A program made the position numbers and the translations under genes. A stretch of DNA of 41,512 nucleotides from Acidobacteriaceae bacterium. Lineage in GTDB: Bacteria; Acidobacteriota; Terriglobia; Terriglobales; Acidobacteriaceae. Location of the stretch: NCBI GenBank assembly GCA_030041435.1, contig JASHNW010000129.1, positions 1-41,512 on the forward strand, read 5' to 3'. Each line of letters begins with the position of its first letter. Position 1 is the stretch's first letter. Shown here in pieces: positions 23,650 to 31,540 of the stretch. The notes beneath the pieces are model-generated. The model was given only the letters and a program-made list of their open reading frames with translations, was not told the DNA's origin and searched no databases.

Positions 23650-24975
23650 GTGAATCCATTGGTTTCAATCGGCACGCCGGAATCAGAAACTGCGCGGATC
23701 ACCGGCGAACGTCGCAGCCAGCATCTGGTGACGGCATTTGTTATCACAGGTCTGCTGTTCATGCTGTTGCCGGGCACCTTTCTGGGCGTGTGGAACCTGC
23801 TGAACATCTCCCAGGAACATGGATCTGGCTCGATTTCGCAGGCCTGGATTCAGGCGCATGGGCAGGCACAGATTTTCGGCTGGGTTGGCTCCTTCATCCT
23901 CGGGATCGGCTTCTACTCCCTGACGAAGATGAAGAGCACGAGAGGGTTTCCGGCGAGAGCCGCATGGCTGTCCTGGGCGTTGTGGTCTGCAGGTGTGCTG
24001 GCGCGCTGGTTCGGCGGCGTAACGGGCGACGGCTGGAGGATCGTACTGCCACTTTCTGGTGCCCTGCAACTGGCGGCATTTGTCCTGTTCTTCTTGTCGG
24101 TGCGGAGGCATCGGCCGGAGCCTGGCGGGAAAAAGCCGGAAGTCTGGGCGCGGCTGGTCGTCGCGTCCACCGTCGTCTTTATGCTTGCTCTGGTGTCGAA
24201 CTGCGTTCTGCTGTTCCACCAGGCACTCGTCGCGAATACTCCCGCGCTGCCTCATGTACTGGATGAGCAGTTTGTGGTCCTGGCGGTATGGGGCGTCCTG
24301 GTTCCAACGATCTGGGGATTTAACGCGCGATGGCTGCCGGTGTTTCTGGGTCTGCCCCAACCCGCCGAACGCACACTTTACGCAGCATACGATCTCAGCC
24401 TCGTCGGCATCGGCGCCACTTTCCTTTCGTGGTTGCCGGTCGCCGCAGTTGCCTTCTTCGTCTCCACATGGCTGGCGATCGATGGACTGCACATCTGGAA
24501 GCCGGCAATCAACCCGCCCAAAATTGTGCATGTCGATCCGCGATTTCCATGGTTTGTACGCCTTACCTATACCTGGTTGGCGATCTCGAGTGTTCTCGGC
24601 ATGCTTGCCGTAGTCTGGGACTCTTCGGGAGGAATCTGGGGCGCCAGCCGACACGCCGTCACTGTTGGATTTGTCGCAGCGATGGTGTTTTCGATCGGAC
24701 TGCGCGTGCTGCCGGCGTTCTGCGGGATGCGCATCCTCTGGAGCACGCGGCTCATGTTCTGGTCGCTGGTCCTGCTTTTCACCGGATGCTTCCTGCGCGT
24801 TCTGGCCGAGCCGCTCGCTTATCAGAACATCTGGGCTCCTGCCTGGAAGATTCTGCCGGTGTCCGCGATCATCGAACTGAGTGCTGTAACGTTTTTTGCG
24901 CTGAACATGGCCGTGACGCTGCTGCAGCCGCCGGCCCATTTGCGGGCTCAGCCGGCCGCGGCGGCTCGCGGTTGA
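23650..24975 (+). CDS. nnrS: NnrS family haem-copper membrane protein
   Basis: A 441-residue integral membrane protein with about twelve hydrophobic segments. NnrS signatures are present: an early His-containing block AHGQAQIFGWVGSFILGIGFY (about 75-95), the FNARWLPVFLGL segment and the late block SRHAVTVGFVAAMVFSIGLRVLPAF. NnrS proteins bind haem and copper and protect cells from nitric oxide; they are usually controlled by NO-responsive Crp/Fnr regulators. Start GTG 23650 is preceded only by a weak AGAGAAAAG. It is the first gene inside the presumed island. Its neighbours, a GAF protein and an Fnr-like regulator, and the nirK further along support the NO role. Confidence 0.9.
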   Translation: MNPLVSIGTPESETARITGERRSQHLVTAFVITGLLFMLLPGTFLGVWNLLNISQEHGSGSISQAWIQAHGQAQIFGWVGSFILGIGFYSLTKMKSTRGFPARAAWLSWALWSAGVLARWFGGVTGDGWRIVLPLSGALQLAAFVLFFLSVRRHRPEPGGKKPEVWARLVVASTVVFMLALVSNCVLLFHQALVANTPALPHVLDEQFVVLAVWGVLVPTIWGFNARWLPVFLGLPQPAERTLYAAYDLSLVGIGATFLSWLPVAAVAFFVSTWLAIDGLHIWKPAINPPKIVHVDPRFPWFVRLTYTWLAISSVLGMLAVVWDSSGGIWGASRHAVTVGFVAAMVFSIGLRVLPAFCGMRILWSTRLMFWSLVLLFTGCFLRVLAEPLAYQNIWAPAWKILPVSAIIELSAVTFFALNMAVTLLQPPAHLRAQPAAAARG

Positions 24976-25004
24976 GGTGGTGACACATCTGCCCGTGTAT
25001 CGAT

Positions 25005-25499
25005 ATGCAGTCTGATGGTATGAGGGATTCGCAATTTCAGGAGATTATCGAGGAGATCCGGCGCTTCGCGGACACGGCGCCGGATCTGGCATCGCTGCAG
25101 GATTTCTGCGTTCTGCGCATCTCCGAGAGTCTGCCCTGTTACGACTGGGTTGGTTTCTACATGCTGGATGAGAACGATCCGGGCGTTCTGAAGCTGGGAC
25201 CCTACCGTGGCGCTCCCACGGAACATGTGCGGATTCCGATCACTGAGGGAATCTGCGGCGCAGCGGTGGCACAGCGCGAGATCATCGTCGTGGATGATGT
25301 CAGGGCAGATCCGCGGTACCTTGCCTGCTCGGTGGAAACGAAGTCGGAGATTGTAGTGCCGATTCGCGCGAACGGAGACATTGTCGGCGAGATCGATGTC
25401 GACAGCCATACGCCTCGCGCCTTCGGCCAGCAGGATCGGGAGTTCCTGGAGCGGGGCGCGGCCATTGTTGGCGAGTACATCACGGGACATCGGGCGTAA
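25005..25499 (+). CDS. GAF-domain protein resembling free-methionine-(R)-sulfoxide reductase
   Basis: A 164-residue single GAF domain. The stretch from RIPITEGICGAAV through VVDDVRADPRYLAC to SEIVVPI and IDVDSHTPRAF aligns well with the fRMsr (YebR/MsrC) family, which reduces free methionine-R-sulfoxide. Of the three Cys used by that enzyme, two are present: Cys84 in GICG and Cys108 in LAC, the catalytic position. The first is replaced by His74. Two Cys can still make a working thiol pair in principle, so activity is plausible but uncertain. It starts 29 bases after nnrS and is probably in its operon. ATG 25005 is used; ATG 25020 is an alternative, and neither has a clear ribosome site. Confidence 0.8.
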   Translation: MQSDGMRDSQFQEIIEEIRRFADTAPDLASLQDFCVLRISESLPCYDWVGFYMLDENDPGVLKLGPYRGAPTEHVRIPITEGICGAAVAQREIIVVDDVRADPRYLACSVETKSEIVVPIRANGDIVGEIDVDSHTPRAFGQQDREFLERGAAIVGEYITGHRA

Positions 25500-25966
25500 A
25501 ATCCACAGGCCCGAGTCATCTGCTTCGATACCCGGGTACGGCGAGTCATTTGCAAATGAGACAGCCCCCGATAGCAGCCGCCTGAAAGTGGGTGAAATTC
25601 GAATCGATCGGGCCCAATACCTCCTGGGACTTCTGTGCATCGCGAAGGTATGAATGCTTCATTGATTCAGACTGCTCAACCTCCAAGACTGGAACTATGA
25701 GATACGGCGGAATCCATGAATATGAGCCTGGAAGAATTCGCCCGATTGCGCCGGTTGCCGCTTCGATGACTGCTGTTGCGCCGCGAGCGCAACGTTCTCG
25801 TCGGGAACCCACAGTATTGGTCGCGGAGGGATCTGCAGGACGAAGCGCGCAAACTTGCGACCGAAGCCTCCGATATTCTGCACCGATCCTCAGGAAAGCA
25901 GCGCGAGGGAACGAACCTCCGCGGGCAGTATCAAAACGGTGCAATTCCCTGAAGGCGCTGCGGAGA
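25500..25966. other. Leader region of the Fnr-like regulator, with palindrome and interrupted small frame
   Basis: This stretch is 467 bases long. A perfect 14-bp palindrome TCATTTGCAAATGA lies at 25546-25559. An ATG at 25716 opens a frame of 17 codons ending in TGA at 25767-25769; the same frame then runs open for about 60 more codons to a TGA near 25950, with protein-like composition (LLLRRERNVLVG, DLQDEARKLATEASDIL). The regulator's own frame is also open upstream to at least 25697, so a longer N-terminus cannot be excluded. Confidence 0.45.
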
Positions 25967-26701
25967 GTGCTGTTGTTCAGAAATCTTCCCGGAGACGCAT
26001 GGAGCCTTCTCATGCAACAAATCGTTCGCATGACACTCGAGCCGGACGAGATTCTGTTTGTGGAAGGCGAGGCAAGTAAGGGCCTGTATGTCGTGGAATC
26101 TGGTCTCCTGAAGCTGTACAAGGTTTCCCGGGAAGGCCGCGAGCAGATACTGGCGACATACGGGCTCGGCCACACCCTGTCAGAACTGCCGACGGTCGAT
26201 GGCGGTCTGCAGCCTTTCTGTTCCGCGGCAGTGATTCGATCGGCGGTGCTCCTGATCCCAGGAGCGACCATTCAGCAGCTTTGCAGACTTCATGCCGGGT
26301 GTGCTCAGCAAATGCTTCACATCGTGGCCAGGCGGCTGCGCAACGCTCTCGGCATGATTGAAGAGCTGTCATTTTCCACCGTCCGGACTCGCCTGGTCGC
26401 TTACCTGCTGCGTCTCGCAGCCCCAGTCAGAGCACAACCCAATGCCGCGTACCTGCATTTGTCAGGCAGCCAGGAAATCGCGGCCCAGATTGGCACCGTC
26501 CGGGAAGTGGTCTCGCGCCACTTGAGCCGGCTGCAGGAGCAGGACCTCATCCGGATCAACCAGCGTACCGTTCACATTCCCGACGTCCGGCGCCTCGCGA
26601 CAGAAATCGCCGATGCCTCCCTCTACCTCACGCATGAGGCTCGCAATCCGGAGGTGCAAGCCGCCACGGAGAAGCAGGCGGGCTGCAGCAGGGATTCCTA
26701 A
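25967..26701 (+). CDS. Crp/Fnr-family transcriptional regulator
   Basis: A 244-residue regulator: cyclic-nucleotide-binding-like effector domain (about 1-115, with LEPDEILFVEGEASKGLYVV and SGLLKLY), a long dimerisation helix (about 118-145) and a winged helix-turn-helix with SQEIAAQIGTVREVVSRHLSRL. The recognition helix keeps the E-x-x-S-R pattern of Fnr. No N-terminal Cys cluster for an iron-sulfur sensor is seen, so the signal may be haem/NO as in Dnr-type members, or something else. The GTG at 25967 gives a family-typical length, but the frame is open further upstream (ATG 25697) and the true start is uncertain. It is probably the local regulator of the NO genes. Confidence 0.85.
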   Translation: MLLFRNLPGDAWSLLMQQIVRMTLEPDEILFVEGEASKGLYVVESGLLKLYKVSREGREQILATYGLGHTLSELPTVDGGLQPFCSAAVIRSAVLLIPGATIQQLCRLHAGCAQQMLHIVARRLRNALGMIEELSFSTVRTRLVAYLLRLAAPVRAQPNAAYLHLSGSQEIAAQIGTVREVVSRHLSRLQEQDLIRINQRTVHIPDVRRLATEIADASLYLTHEARNPEVQAATEKQAGCSRDS

Positions 26702-26779
26702 GCCCATGATCGGACAGGCATCTCCTCAGAGTGAATCGCGGCAGGAGCCCCGGCGTCATTTCGGAAGAGGAGAGTCATC

Positions 26780-26905
26780 ATGGAAAAACAGATCACGGGT
26801 GCGCGAGGGTACGCCTGTCCCATGCACCGGGATGGCGCTTCCATTGTTTCGCCGGGTCCGCAGCAGCAGAATGCAAACGGAACTTCGCGATGGGAGCACC
26901 GATGA
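26780..26905 (+). CDS. 41-residue micro-protein with a CPMH motif
   Basis: ATG 26780 is preceded by a strong GAGGAGAG site at ideal distance, and the frame runs 41 codons to a TGA that overlaps the next gene's ATG (ATGA at 26902-26905). The peptide holds GYACPMHRDG near residues 10-19. This resembles the start of the heavy-metal-binding YxCPMHP domain found in copper resistance proteins, but the second Cys pair of that domain is missing, and the tail is Gln/Asn/Ser-rich. Strong ribosome site plus stop-start overlap argue for real translation. It may bind a metal, or act as a leader that couples translation to the guanylyltransferase. No name is assigned. Confidence 0.6.
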   Translation: MEKQITGARGYACPMHRDGASIVSPGPQQQNANGTSRWEHR

Positions 26906-27951
26906 CAGAACGACTGCAGAATCCGGAAACGCATCACCACTGGGGCGTAATTCTCGCCGGCGGTGACGGTGTTCGTCTGAAACCGCTCACCCGCCTGGCC
27001 TGTGGCGACAACCGCCCCAAGCAGTTTTGTTCGTTGTTCCGGGGCAAGACACTGCTCAGACAGACGCAGAACAGGATTTCCGGCGCCATAGCACCCGATC
27101 GCGTGTTGTTTGCCCTGACCCGTACGCACGAGCAGTTTTTTGCAGAGGCGCTGGAACAGGTGCCGTCCGTTCGCAAGGTTGTGCAATCGGTGAATCGCGG
27201 GACGCTGCCTGCCATTCTCTGGAGCCTTCTGCGGGTTCTCCGTCTCGACCCGCTTGCCACGGTTGCGTTCCTTCCCTCGGATCACTATTTCGGGGACGAG
27301 CCGGGATTTGGATCCGCGCTCGACCGGGCCTTTGTTCAGGCTGAATCCACGGATTCGATTGTGCTGCTGGGTGCAACTCCGAATCGTCCCGAGACCGAAT
27401 ACGGCTGGATCGAGCCAGTGGACGCTGCGTGGGAAAGAGCGGGTGTCTCCAGGGTGAAACGATTCTGGGAAAAACCTTCGCATGAGGTGGCCGAGCGGCT
27501 CTTCGCGCAGGGGTGCCTCTGGAACACCTTTGTGATGGTTGGGGCGGCCCGCGTGTTTCTGGCGATGATTCGACGCGCCACTCCCGGTATTTGCGAGGCA
27601 ATGGACTCCCTGATGTCCGGGGTCTACCTCGGCGGGGAGGAAGAGGGAATGCAGAGGCTCTACTGGCAGCTGTCGCCCTGGGATTTCTCGCGGGACGTGC
27701 TGTCGGCCAGCGCAGACCTTCTCACCATTGTCAGCTCCGGTGATATCGGATGGAGCGACCTGGGCGATCCCCGGCGTTTCATCGCCGCACTCATCGCAGA
27801 AGGAGAGGAGATTCCGAGCCGTCTCGAAGGCTTCTGCTCCGAGTGCTGCCCGCGGCCGTCGTCTCCGGCATCCGCCAATCCCGGCATTGTGCCACCGATG
27901 AACGCAGTGCCGGCGGCGTCCAGTCATCATCGTCAGGAGCGCACACTATGA
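26902..27951 (+). CDS. Mannose-1-phosphate guanylyltransferase-like sugar nucleotidyltransferase
   Basis: A 349-residue soluble enzyme. The N-terminal nucleotide-binding signature LAGGDGVRLKPLTR followed by RPKQF is typical of mannose-1-phosphate guanylyltransferases (GTP plus mannose-1-P to GDP-mannose). FLPSDHYF, TEYGWIEP, FWEKPS, WNTFVMV and GWSDLGDPRRF follow in the expected order. The C-terminal isomerase domain of longer ManC proteins is absent, and the last 40 residues are Ser/Pro-rich. ATG 26902 has GGGAGC upstream and overlaps the micro-protein stop. Its own TGA overlaps the ATG of the RIC-like gene. A sugar-nucleotide enzyme locked between a CPMH peptide and an NO-repair-type protein is an odd context; glycan modification under the same control is one idea. 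Confidence 0.88.
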   Translation: MTERLQNPETHHHWGVILAGGDGVRLKPLTRLACGDNRPKQFCSLFRGKTLLRQTQNRISGAIAPDRVLFALTRTHEQFFAEALEQVPSVRKVVQSVNRGTLPAILWSLLRVLRLDPLATVAFLPSDHYFGDEPGFGSALDRAFVQAESTDSIVLLGATPNRPETEYGWIEPVDAAWERAGVSRVKRFWEKPSHEVAERLFAQGCLWNTFVMVGAARVFLAMIRRATPGICEAMDSLMSGVYLGGEEEGMQRLYWQLSPWDFSRDVLSASADLLTIVSSGDIGWSDLGDPRRFIAALIAEGEEIPSRLEGFCSECCPRPSSPASANPGIVPPMNAVPAASSHHRQERTL

Positions 27952-28646
27952 TCCGAACCGCCGATTCTATTCGTCGTATCGTCAGGAGCCAGTCACCGTC
28001 CGCGGAGAGCATCGCTGCAGCAGGCATCGATCCCTGCCGCCCAAACGGGCCGTTGCCAGGCGAAGTATGGTGCGAGCTGGAAGTTCCCACGAACGAAATG
28101 TCCCGCGCCGTCAGGACGGGCAGCACCTGTGAGTTCCTGATTCTCCGTGTCCTGCGCCGGGAGCATGCAGATTTGAGAGCCGAGCTTCGCCAGCTACAAG
28201 CTCGGGCCGCAGCCATCGCCGACCGTCACGGCTCCAGGCATCTCGAACTGCACGTCATCCGGGAACTCGTCGAGGAACTAGCGTCCAAACTGGTCCTCCA
28301 CATGAATGCAGAGGAGAGCACCGTGTTTCCCGCCCTATTGGATCTGGAACTGGCCTATCTGGGCGAGCGCTACTTACCTGCGGCGAGCATGAGAGTCGGC
28401 GATCTGCTCGAGAGTATGGCCGAGGAACATCGATTGGCCGGACAAACGCTCCAGCGGCTCTGCCGGGAAACGTCCGGATTTTGCTCACCGGGAAACACCG
28501 GCAGCGAATCTCAGGAATTCTATGGCCGTCTCCGCACGCTCTACAGTGGGCTGCGCCACGACCTGGATGTGGAAAACAACGTCCTGTTTCCCCGCGTTAC
28601 GCAGATGGAAGCAGAGCTTTTGCGCGGGACAAGCCTTCTTCACTAG
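27948..28646 (+). CDS. ScdA/YtfE (RIC)-like hemerythrin protein
   Basis: A 232-residue protein with the architecture of RIC di-iron proteins that help repair iron-sulfur clusters after NO or peroxide damage. An N-terminal ScdA_N-like block (about 5-34: SIRRIVRSQ, AAAGIDPC) precedes a hemerythrin four-helix domain with His73, His118 and Glu122, His161 and His204 with Glu209 (REHADL, LHMNAEESTVFP, EEHRLA, RHDLDVENNVLFP). The usual Cys-Cys of ScdA_N is reduced to a single Cys30, followed by RPNG. ATG 27948 has AGGAG 8 bases upstream and overlaps the previous stop (ATGA), so it is translationally coupled. It fits the NO theme of the region. Confidence 0.85.
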   Translation: MIRTADSIRRIVRSQSPSAESIAAAGIDPCRPNGPLPGEVWCELEVPTNEMSRAVRTGSTCEFLILRVLRREHADLRAELRQLQARAAAIADRHGSRHLELHVIRELVEELASKLVLHMNAEESTVFPALLDLELAYLGERYLPAASMRVGDLLESMAEEHRLAGQTLQRLCRETSGFCSPGNTGSESQEFYGRLRTLYSGLRHDLDVENNVLFPRVTQMEAELLRGTSLLH

Positions 28647-28675
28647 CGGATTCAGACCGCCGGGCGGATCGTCGA

Positions 28676-29170
28676 TCAGTAGTCGGCGACGAACTTCCGG
28701 ATGCCTTTTGTCGTCAGCTCGTGCCGGATGTCGAATGTTTCCCAGCGCTGGTTCAGGTTCAGCTCTTCGTAAGGGATTGGTGCGCCGGCAGGCTTACAGA
28801 CGAAGTTCTCACCGGGCAAAGGCATTCCCTGGGCGGCCCACTCTGCCAGGACTTTCATGGGGACCGTAACGAGTTCCGCGTCATAGTGGAACGAACAAAG
28901 CAGATGCTGGAGGCTGCGAATGCTGGCCGCGAGGACCAGCACGTTCACCTCGGGATTTTCGCGATCAGCGACGGATTCGTCGTTTGCCCGTCCACGAATC
29001 GAGCAGGCTCCGGATGTACTGGGTGCCGTGGGGGCATCCGGGTCGACGAGGATTTTGGAGGGAGGACGCTTTGAGAGGATCTTGCCCTTTGCGTTCGCTG
29101 CTCCTGGATCGGGCATCGGAGTACCTGGAGAGTCGCCGTAAGTTAAGTATGTCGCTTCACGATATAACAT
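28676..29170 (-). pseudogene. Frameshifted and internally deleted transaldolase-like gene
   Basis: The minus-strand frame from ATG 29170 is open for 164 codons, and its C-terminal half is clearly transaldolase/fructose-6-phosphate-aldolase-like: VLAASIRS, LVTVPMKVL, then FDIRHELTTKGIRKF. The N-terminal family signature is present but in other frames: KILVD in the open frame near 29050, GTQYIRSLLDS one frame away, and FVDGQTTNPSLIAK in the third frame near 28960-29010. Then about 140 residues, including the barrel centre with the Schiff-base Lys, are missing before VLAASIRS. A good ribosome site (AGGAAGGAC) still precedes the ATG, so a scrambled 164-residue product might be made, but it cannot be an active transaldolase. 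Confidence 0.75.
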
Positions 29171-29288
29171 GTCCTTCCTGAGAGTTGCGGCCTGCGATGG
29201 TATGTTCGTGCGCCGCGATGGTACGCGCACTCCATTGTGAGTTTCGAGGTTCGGTGCGGAAATAGGCGTGAAAAGGAGGAAACGCCCA

Positions 29289-29867
29289 ATGAAAGCCACC
29301 GAAGTCCTGGAACGAGAGCACAGGGTAATCGAGCAAGTAGCGGAGACATGCGGAACCTGCGCCGAGGCTCTGCGGAAGGGAATGAAAATTCCATCCAATG
29401 TGCTCGAGAGCATCGTTGCATTCATGCGCATCTACGGCGGTCAGTACCACGAACAAGAGGAGGAGCGCCTGTTGAGCATGCTGCGCGCGAAAGGCGTGCC
29501 CGCCGGAAGCTGTCCCGTCGCGTCGCTGGAACACGAGAAACAGAGGCTGTCGGTGCTGCTCGATCAGCTCGCCAGCGCTGTTGAGGTCTATGGGCAGAGC
29601 GGGGGCAGTGTGAGCGGCACGCTGATCGATACGCTGCTGTCGATTGCCGAGTCCTGGCCGGATCACATCTGGAAGGAGAACTATCTGCTGCTGCCCATGG
29701 CAGACAAATTGTTTTCGGAAGAGGATCAGCGGGTCCTCGGGCAGGCCCTGCAGACGATCGACTCCAGCAACGGTGAAAAGGCGCGGAAGACAGTCGACGA
29801 GTTCAATGCCGCCATCCGGCTGTGTTCGGAGAGCGCAGCGTTGTGGGAGCGCGCCAGCGTTGCGTGA
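29289..29867 (+). CDS. Hemerythrin-domain protein
   Basis: A 192-residue four-helix protein of the hemerythrin HHE cation-binding family. Metal-ligand candidates are His11 (EREHRVI), His54 and Glu58 (GQYHEQEEE), His82 (LEHEKQRL) and a late His with Glu in PDHIWKENYLLLP. Such di-iron proteins bind O2 or NO, or act in iron and redox sensing. Three Cys lie outside the metal helices (CGTC near 21-24 and GSCPV at about 75). The start ATG 29289 follows AAGGAGG. It is divergent from the broken transaldolase and followed after 29 bases by a cupin, with which it should be cotranscribed. It is the second hemerythrin in 2 kb. Confidence 0.88.
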   Translation: MKATEVLEREHRVIEQVAETCGTCAEALRKGMKIPSNVLESIVAFMRIYGGQYHEQEEERLLSMLRAKGVPAGSCPVASLEHEKQRLSVLLDQLASAVEVYGQSGGSVSGTLIDTLLSIAESWPDHIWKENYLLLPMADKLFSEEDQRVLGQALQTIDSSNGEKARKTVDEFNAAIRLCSESAALWERASVA

Positions 29868-29896
29868 GCAGTCAATCAGAGGAACGGAGGATTGAG

Positions 29897-30409
29897 ATGC
29901 AGGAAGCGATGAGCAACACGCAGAGTACTGAGGGCGGCGGCGCACAGCCGTTTGGATTTCTCACGGGGACGCGTCTTCCGATACCGACCGGGGGGCCCGT
30001 CCTGAGCATCGATCTGGCGGGTGCCTTACGGCTGATGCAGCACGAACAGAGATGGTCCGGCAACCGGAATGCGATGATCCTGATCAAACACCGGGATCTT
30101 CGGCTGGTGCTGTCGGCACTGCGTGCGGGTGCGCGACTGGCTCAGCACAATGTTCGCGGTACAGTGCTGCTTCAGGTCCTCAAGGGCAAGATTCGTGTCG
30201 GGTTTCTGGACGCTGTGCTGGAGGCAAGCGCCGGCGAGGTTGTATCCCTGGACGCCAATCTGGGACACGAAGTGAAAGCCCTCGAAGATGCGGTCCTGCT
30301 GATTGCGATCGCCTGGCCGGAGGGCAGCAGGCTGACCCCTGCCACACCTCCGTCTCAGGCTGAGGATCCGTTCTGGGACTGGCGTGCCGATGAGTCCGTG
30401 TGGAACTGA
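29897..30409 (+). CDS. Cupin-domain protein, larger form
   Basis: A 170-residue protein. A Gly/Pro-rich N-terminal part (about 1-45) leads into a small beta-barrel cupin (about 55-155), recognisable by NAMILIKHRDLRLVL, ALRAGARLAQHNV, GTVLLQVLKGKIRVGF, LEASAGEVVSL and LGHEVKALEDAVLLIAIAW. Metal-ligand His positions are partly kept (AQH, GHE). The C-terminal tail ends in DPFWDWRADESVWN. Start ATG 29897 has GGAGG six bases upstream. It follows the hemerythrin gene closely and reads toward the ferredoxin gene, with which it converges. The function is unknown; a second, smaller cupin is at 40207. Confidence 0.8.
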   Translation: MQEAMSNTQSTEGGGAQPFGFLTGTRLPIPTGGPVLSIDLAGALRLMQHEQRWSGNRNAMILIKHRDLRLVLSALRAGARLAQHNVRGTVLLQVLKGKIRVGFLDAVLEASAGEVVSLDANLGHEVKALEDAVLLIAIAWPEGSRLTPATPPSQAEDPFWDWRADESVWN

Positions 30410-30481
30410 CGGGCCGAACGAAGGCTGCCACGCCTCCTCTCTCCCATGGAAAAGGGCACGGCAGCCAGATCCACGGAGTGT

Positions 30482-30742
30482 TCAGCGTCCGTAATGTTTG
30501 GCGTTGATTTCGGCGTATTGCTTCCATTTGTCGGGAAGATCGTCGCCGGCAAAGATGGCGGAGACCGGACAGACCGGCACGCAGGCGCCGCAGTCAATGC
30601 ATTCGACGGGATCGATGTAGAGCTGTTGTGCCGTTTCGTATTCCGATTCCCGCTTGCTGGGATGGATGCAGTCCACCGGGCAGGCATCGACGCAGGCGGT
30701 GTCTTTTGTACCGATGCAGGGTTCAGCGATGACATAGGCCAT
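30482..30742 (-). CDS. Seven-iron-type ferredoxin (3Fe-4S plus 4Fe-4S)
   Basis: An 86-residue ferredoxin with eight Cys: Cys9, Cys17, Cys21 and Cys25, then Cys48, Cys51, Cys54 and Cys58. The wide Cys9-x7-Cys17-x3-Cys21 spacing is the mark of the FdxA-like class that carries one 3Fe-4S and one 4Fe-4S cluster, while the second group (CxxCxxCxxxCP) is a standard 4Fe-4S site. It is an intracellular low-potential electron carrier. ATG 30742 follows GAGGAG at a good distance. It is divergent from the PAS-LuxR regulator, 124 bases apart, and may be controlled by it. Its likely partners in the window are unclear, since the 2-oxoacid enzymes nearby are NAD-type E1 components and not ferredoxin-linked. 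Confidence 0.93.
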   Translation of the reverse strand: MAYVIAEPCIGTKDTACVDACPVDCIHPSKRESEYETAQQLYIDPVECIDCGACVPVCPVSAIFAGDDLPDKWKQYAEINAKHYGR

Positions 30743-30866
30743 GGTTCAAACTCCTCAATCCAGTGTGGATCCAAATCTTTTGAAGGTCTGTGACAAAAGT
30801 CCCGGAAATCGGCAGGGCATTCCCGTACGCTCCTCAACAGTGATGCTTCGCACGAGGAGCTGCCCA

Positions 30867-31520
30867 ATGCTGGAGAGTGAATTGTTTACATTTCTGGGCC
30901 GAACCGCCGATGCTGTGTTCGTTCTTTCGGACCAGGGAGAGATTGCATTTTGGAACAAGGCCGCGGAGCGCCTGTTTGGATATCCGGCCGAGGAAGTGAA
31001 AGGTAAGACGTGCTACCGGGTTCTGCAGGGGATTGGAGCACTCGGTACGCGCGTGTGCCATGAGGGGTGCACCGTGCTGGAATGCGCGGGAAAGCAGTCC
31101 GAAATCCCCAATTTCGATATGAGTGTAAAGACGCGCTCCGGGCAGCGAGTGTGGATCAACATGTCGACAGTCCTCTTCGACAATCCGCGAACCGGGCACC
31201 GACTGCTGGTCCATCTTGCTCACGACATCAGCGAGCAGAAGAAGACAGAACAATTGGTTCACAAAGTGCTCGATCTGACGCAACAGCTCAATCACGTGGG
31301 CGAAGCGACCTGTCGCGCCGCGCCCGTGTCCGATTTGTCAGAGCAGGAAAAGCAGGTGCTGCGGCTATTCGCGGAGGGCAAAACTCCCGTAAGCATTGCC
31401 AAATCGCTGGATATCAGCTCACAAACCCTGAGAAACCACCTGCACCACATCAACCAGAAACTGCGCACGCATAACCGGCTGGAAGCGGTGATGCACGCGA
31501 TGCACAGAAAGCTCATCTGA
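30867..31520 (+). CDS. PAS-domain LuxR-type regulator with Cys cluster
   Basis: A 217-residue one-component regulator. A PAS domain spans about 1-125 (ADAVFVLSDQGEIAFWN, FGYPAEEVKGKTCY, TGHRLLVHLAHDISEQ), and a LuxR/GerE helix-turn-helix closes the protein (LSEQEKQVLRLFAEGK, then SIAKSLDISSQTLRNHLHHI). Cys49, Cys64, Cys68 and Cys73 lie in the PAS domain as C-x14-C-x3-C-x4-C. Cys in this region occur in related PAS proteins and could hold a metal or cluster, which would suit redox or NO sensing; this is inference. ATG 30867 is preferred for its GAGGAG site; ATG 30843 is weaker. It is upstream of the dehydrogenase operon by 20 bases and divergent from the ferredoxin, and could regulate both. 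Confidence 0.85.
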   Translation: MLESELFTFLGRTADAVFVLSDQGEIAFWNKAAERLFGYPAEEVKGKTCYRVLQGIGALGTRVCHEGCTVLECAGKQSEIPNFDMSVKTRSGQRVWINMSTVLFDNPRTGHRLLVHLAHDISEQKKTEQLVHKVLDLTQQLNHVGEATCRAAPVSDLSEQEKQVLRLFAEGKTPVSIAKSLDISSQTLRNHLHHINQKLRTHNRLEAVMHAMHRKLI

Positions 31521-31540
31521 CTCGCAGGACAGGAGCAGCC

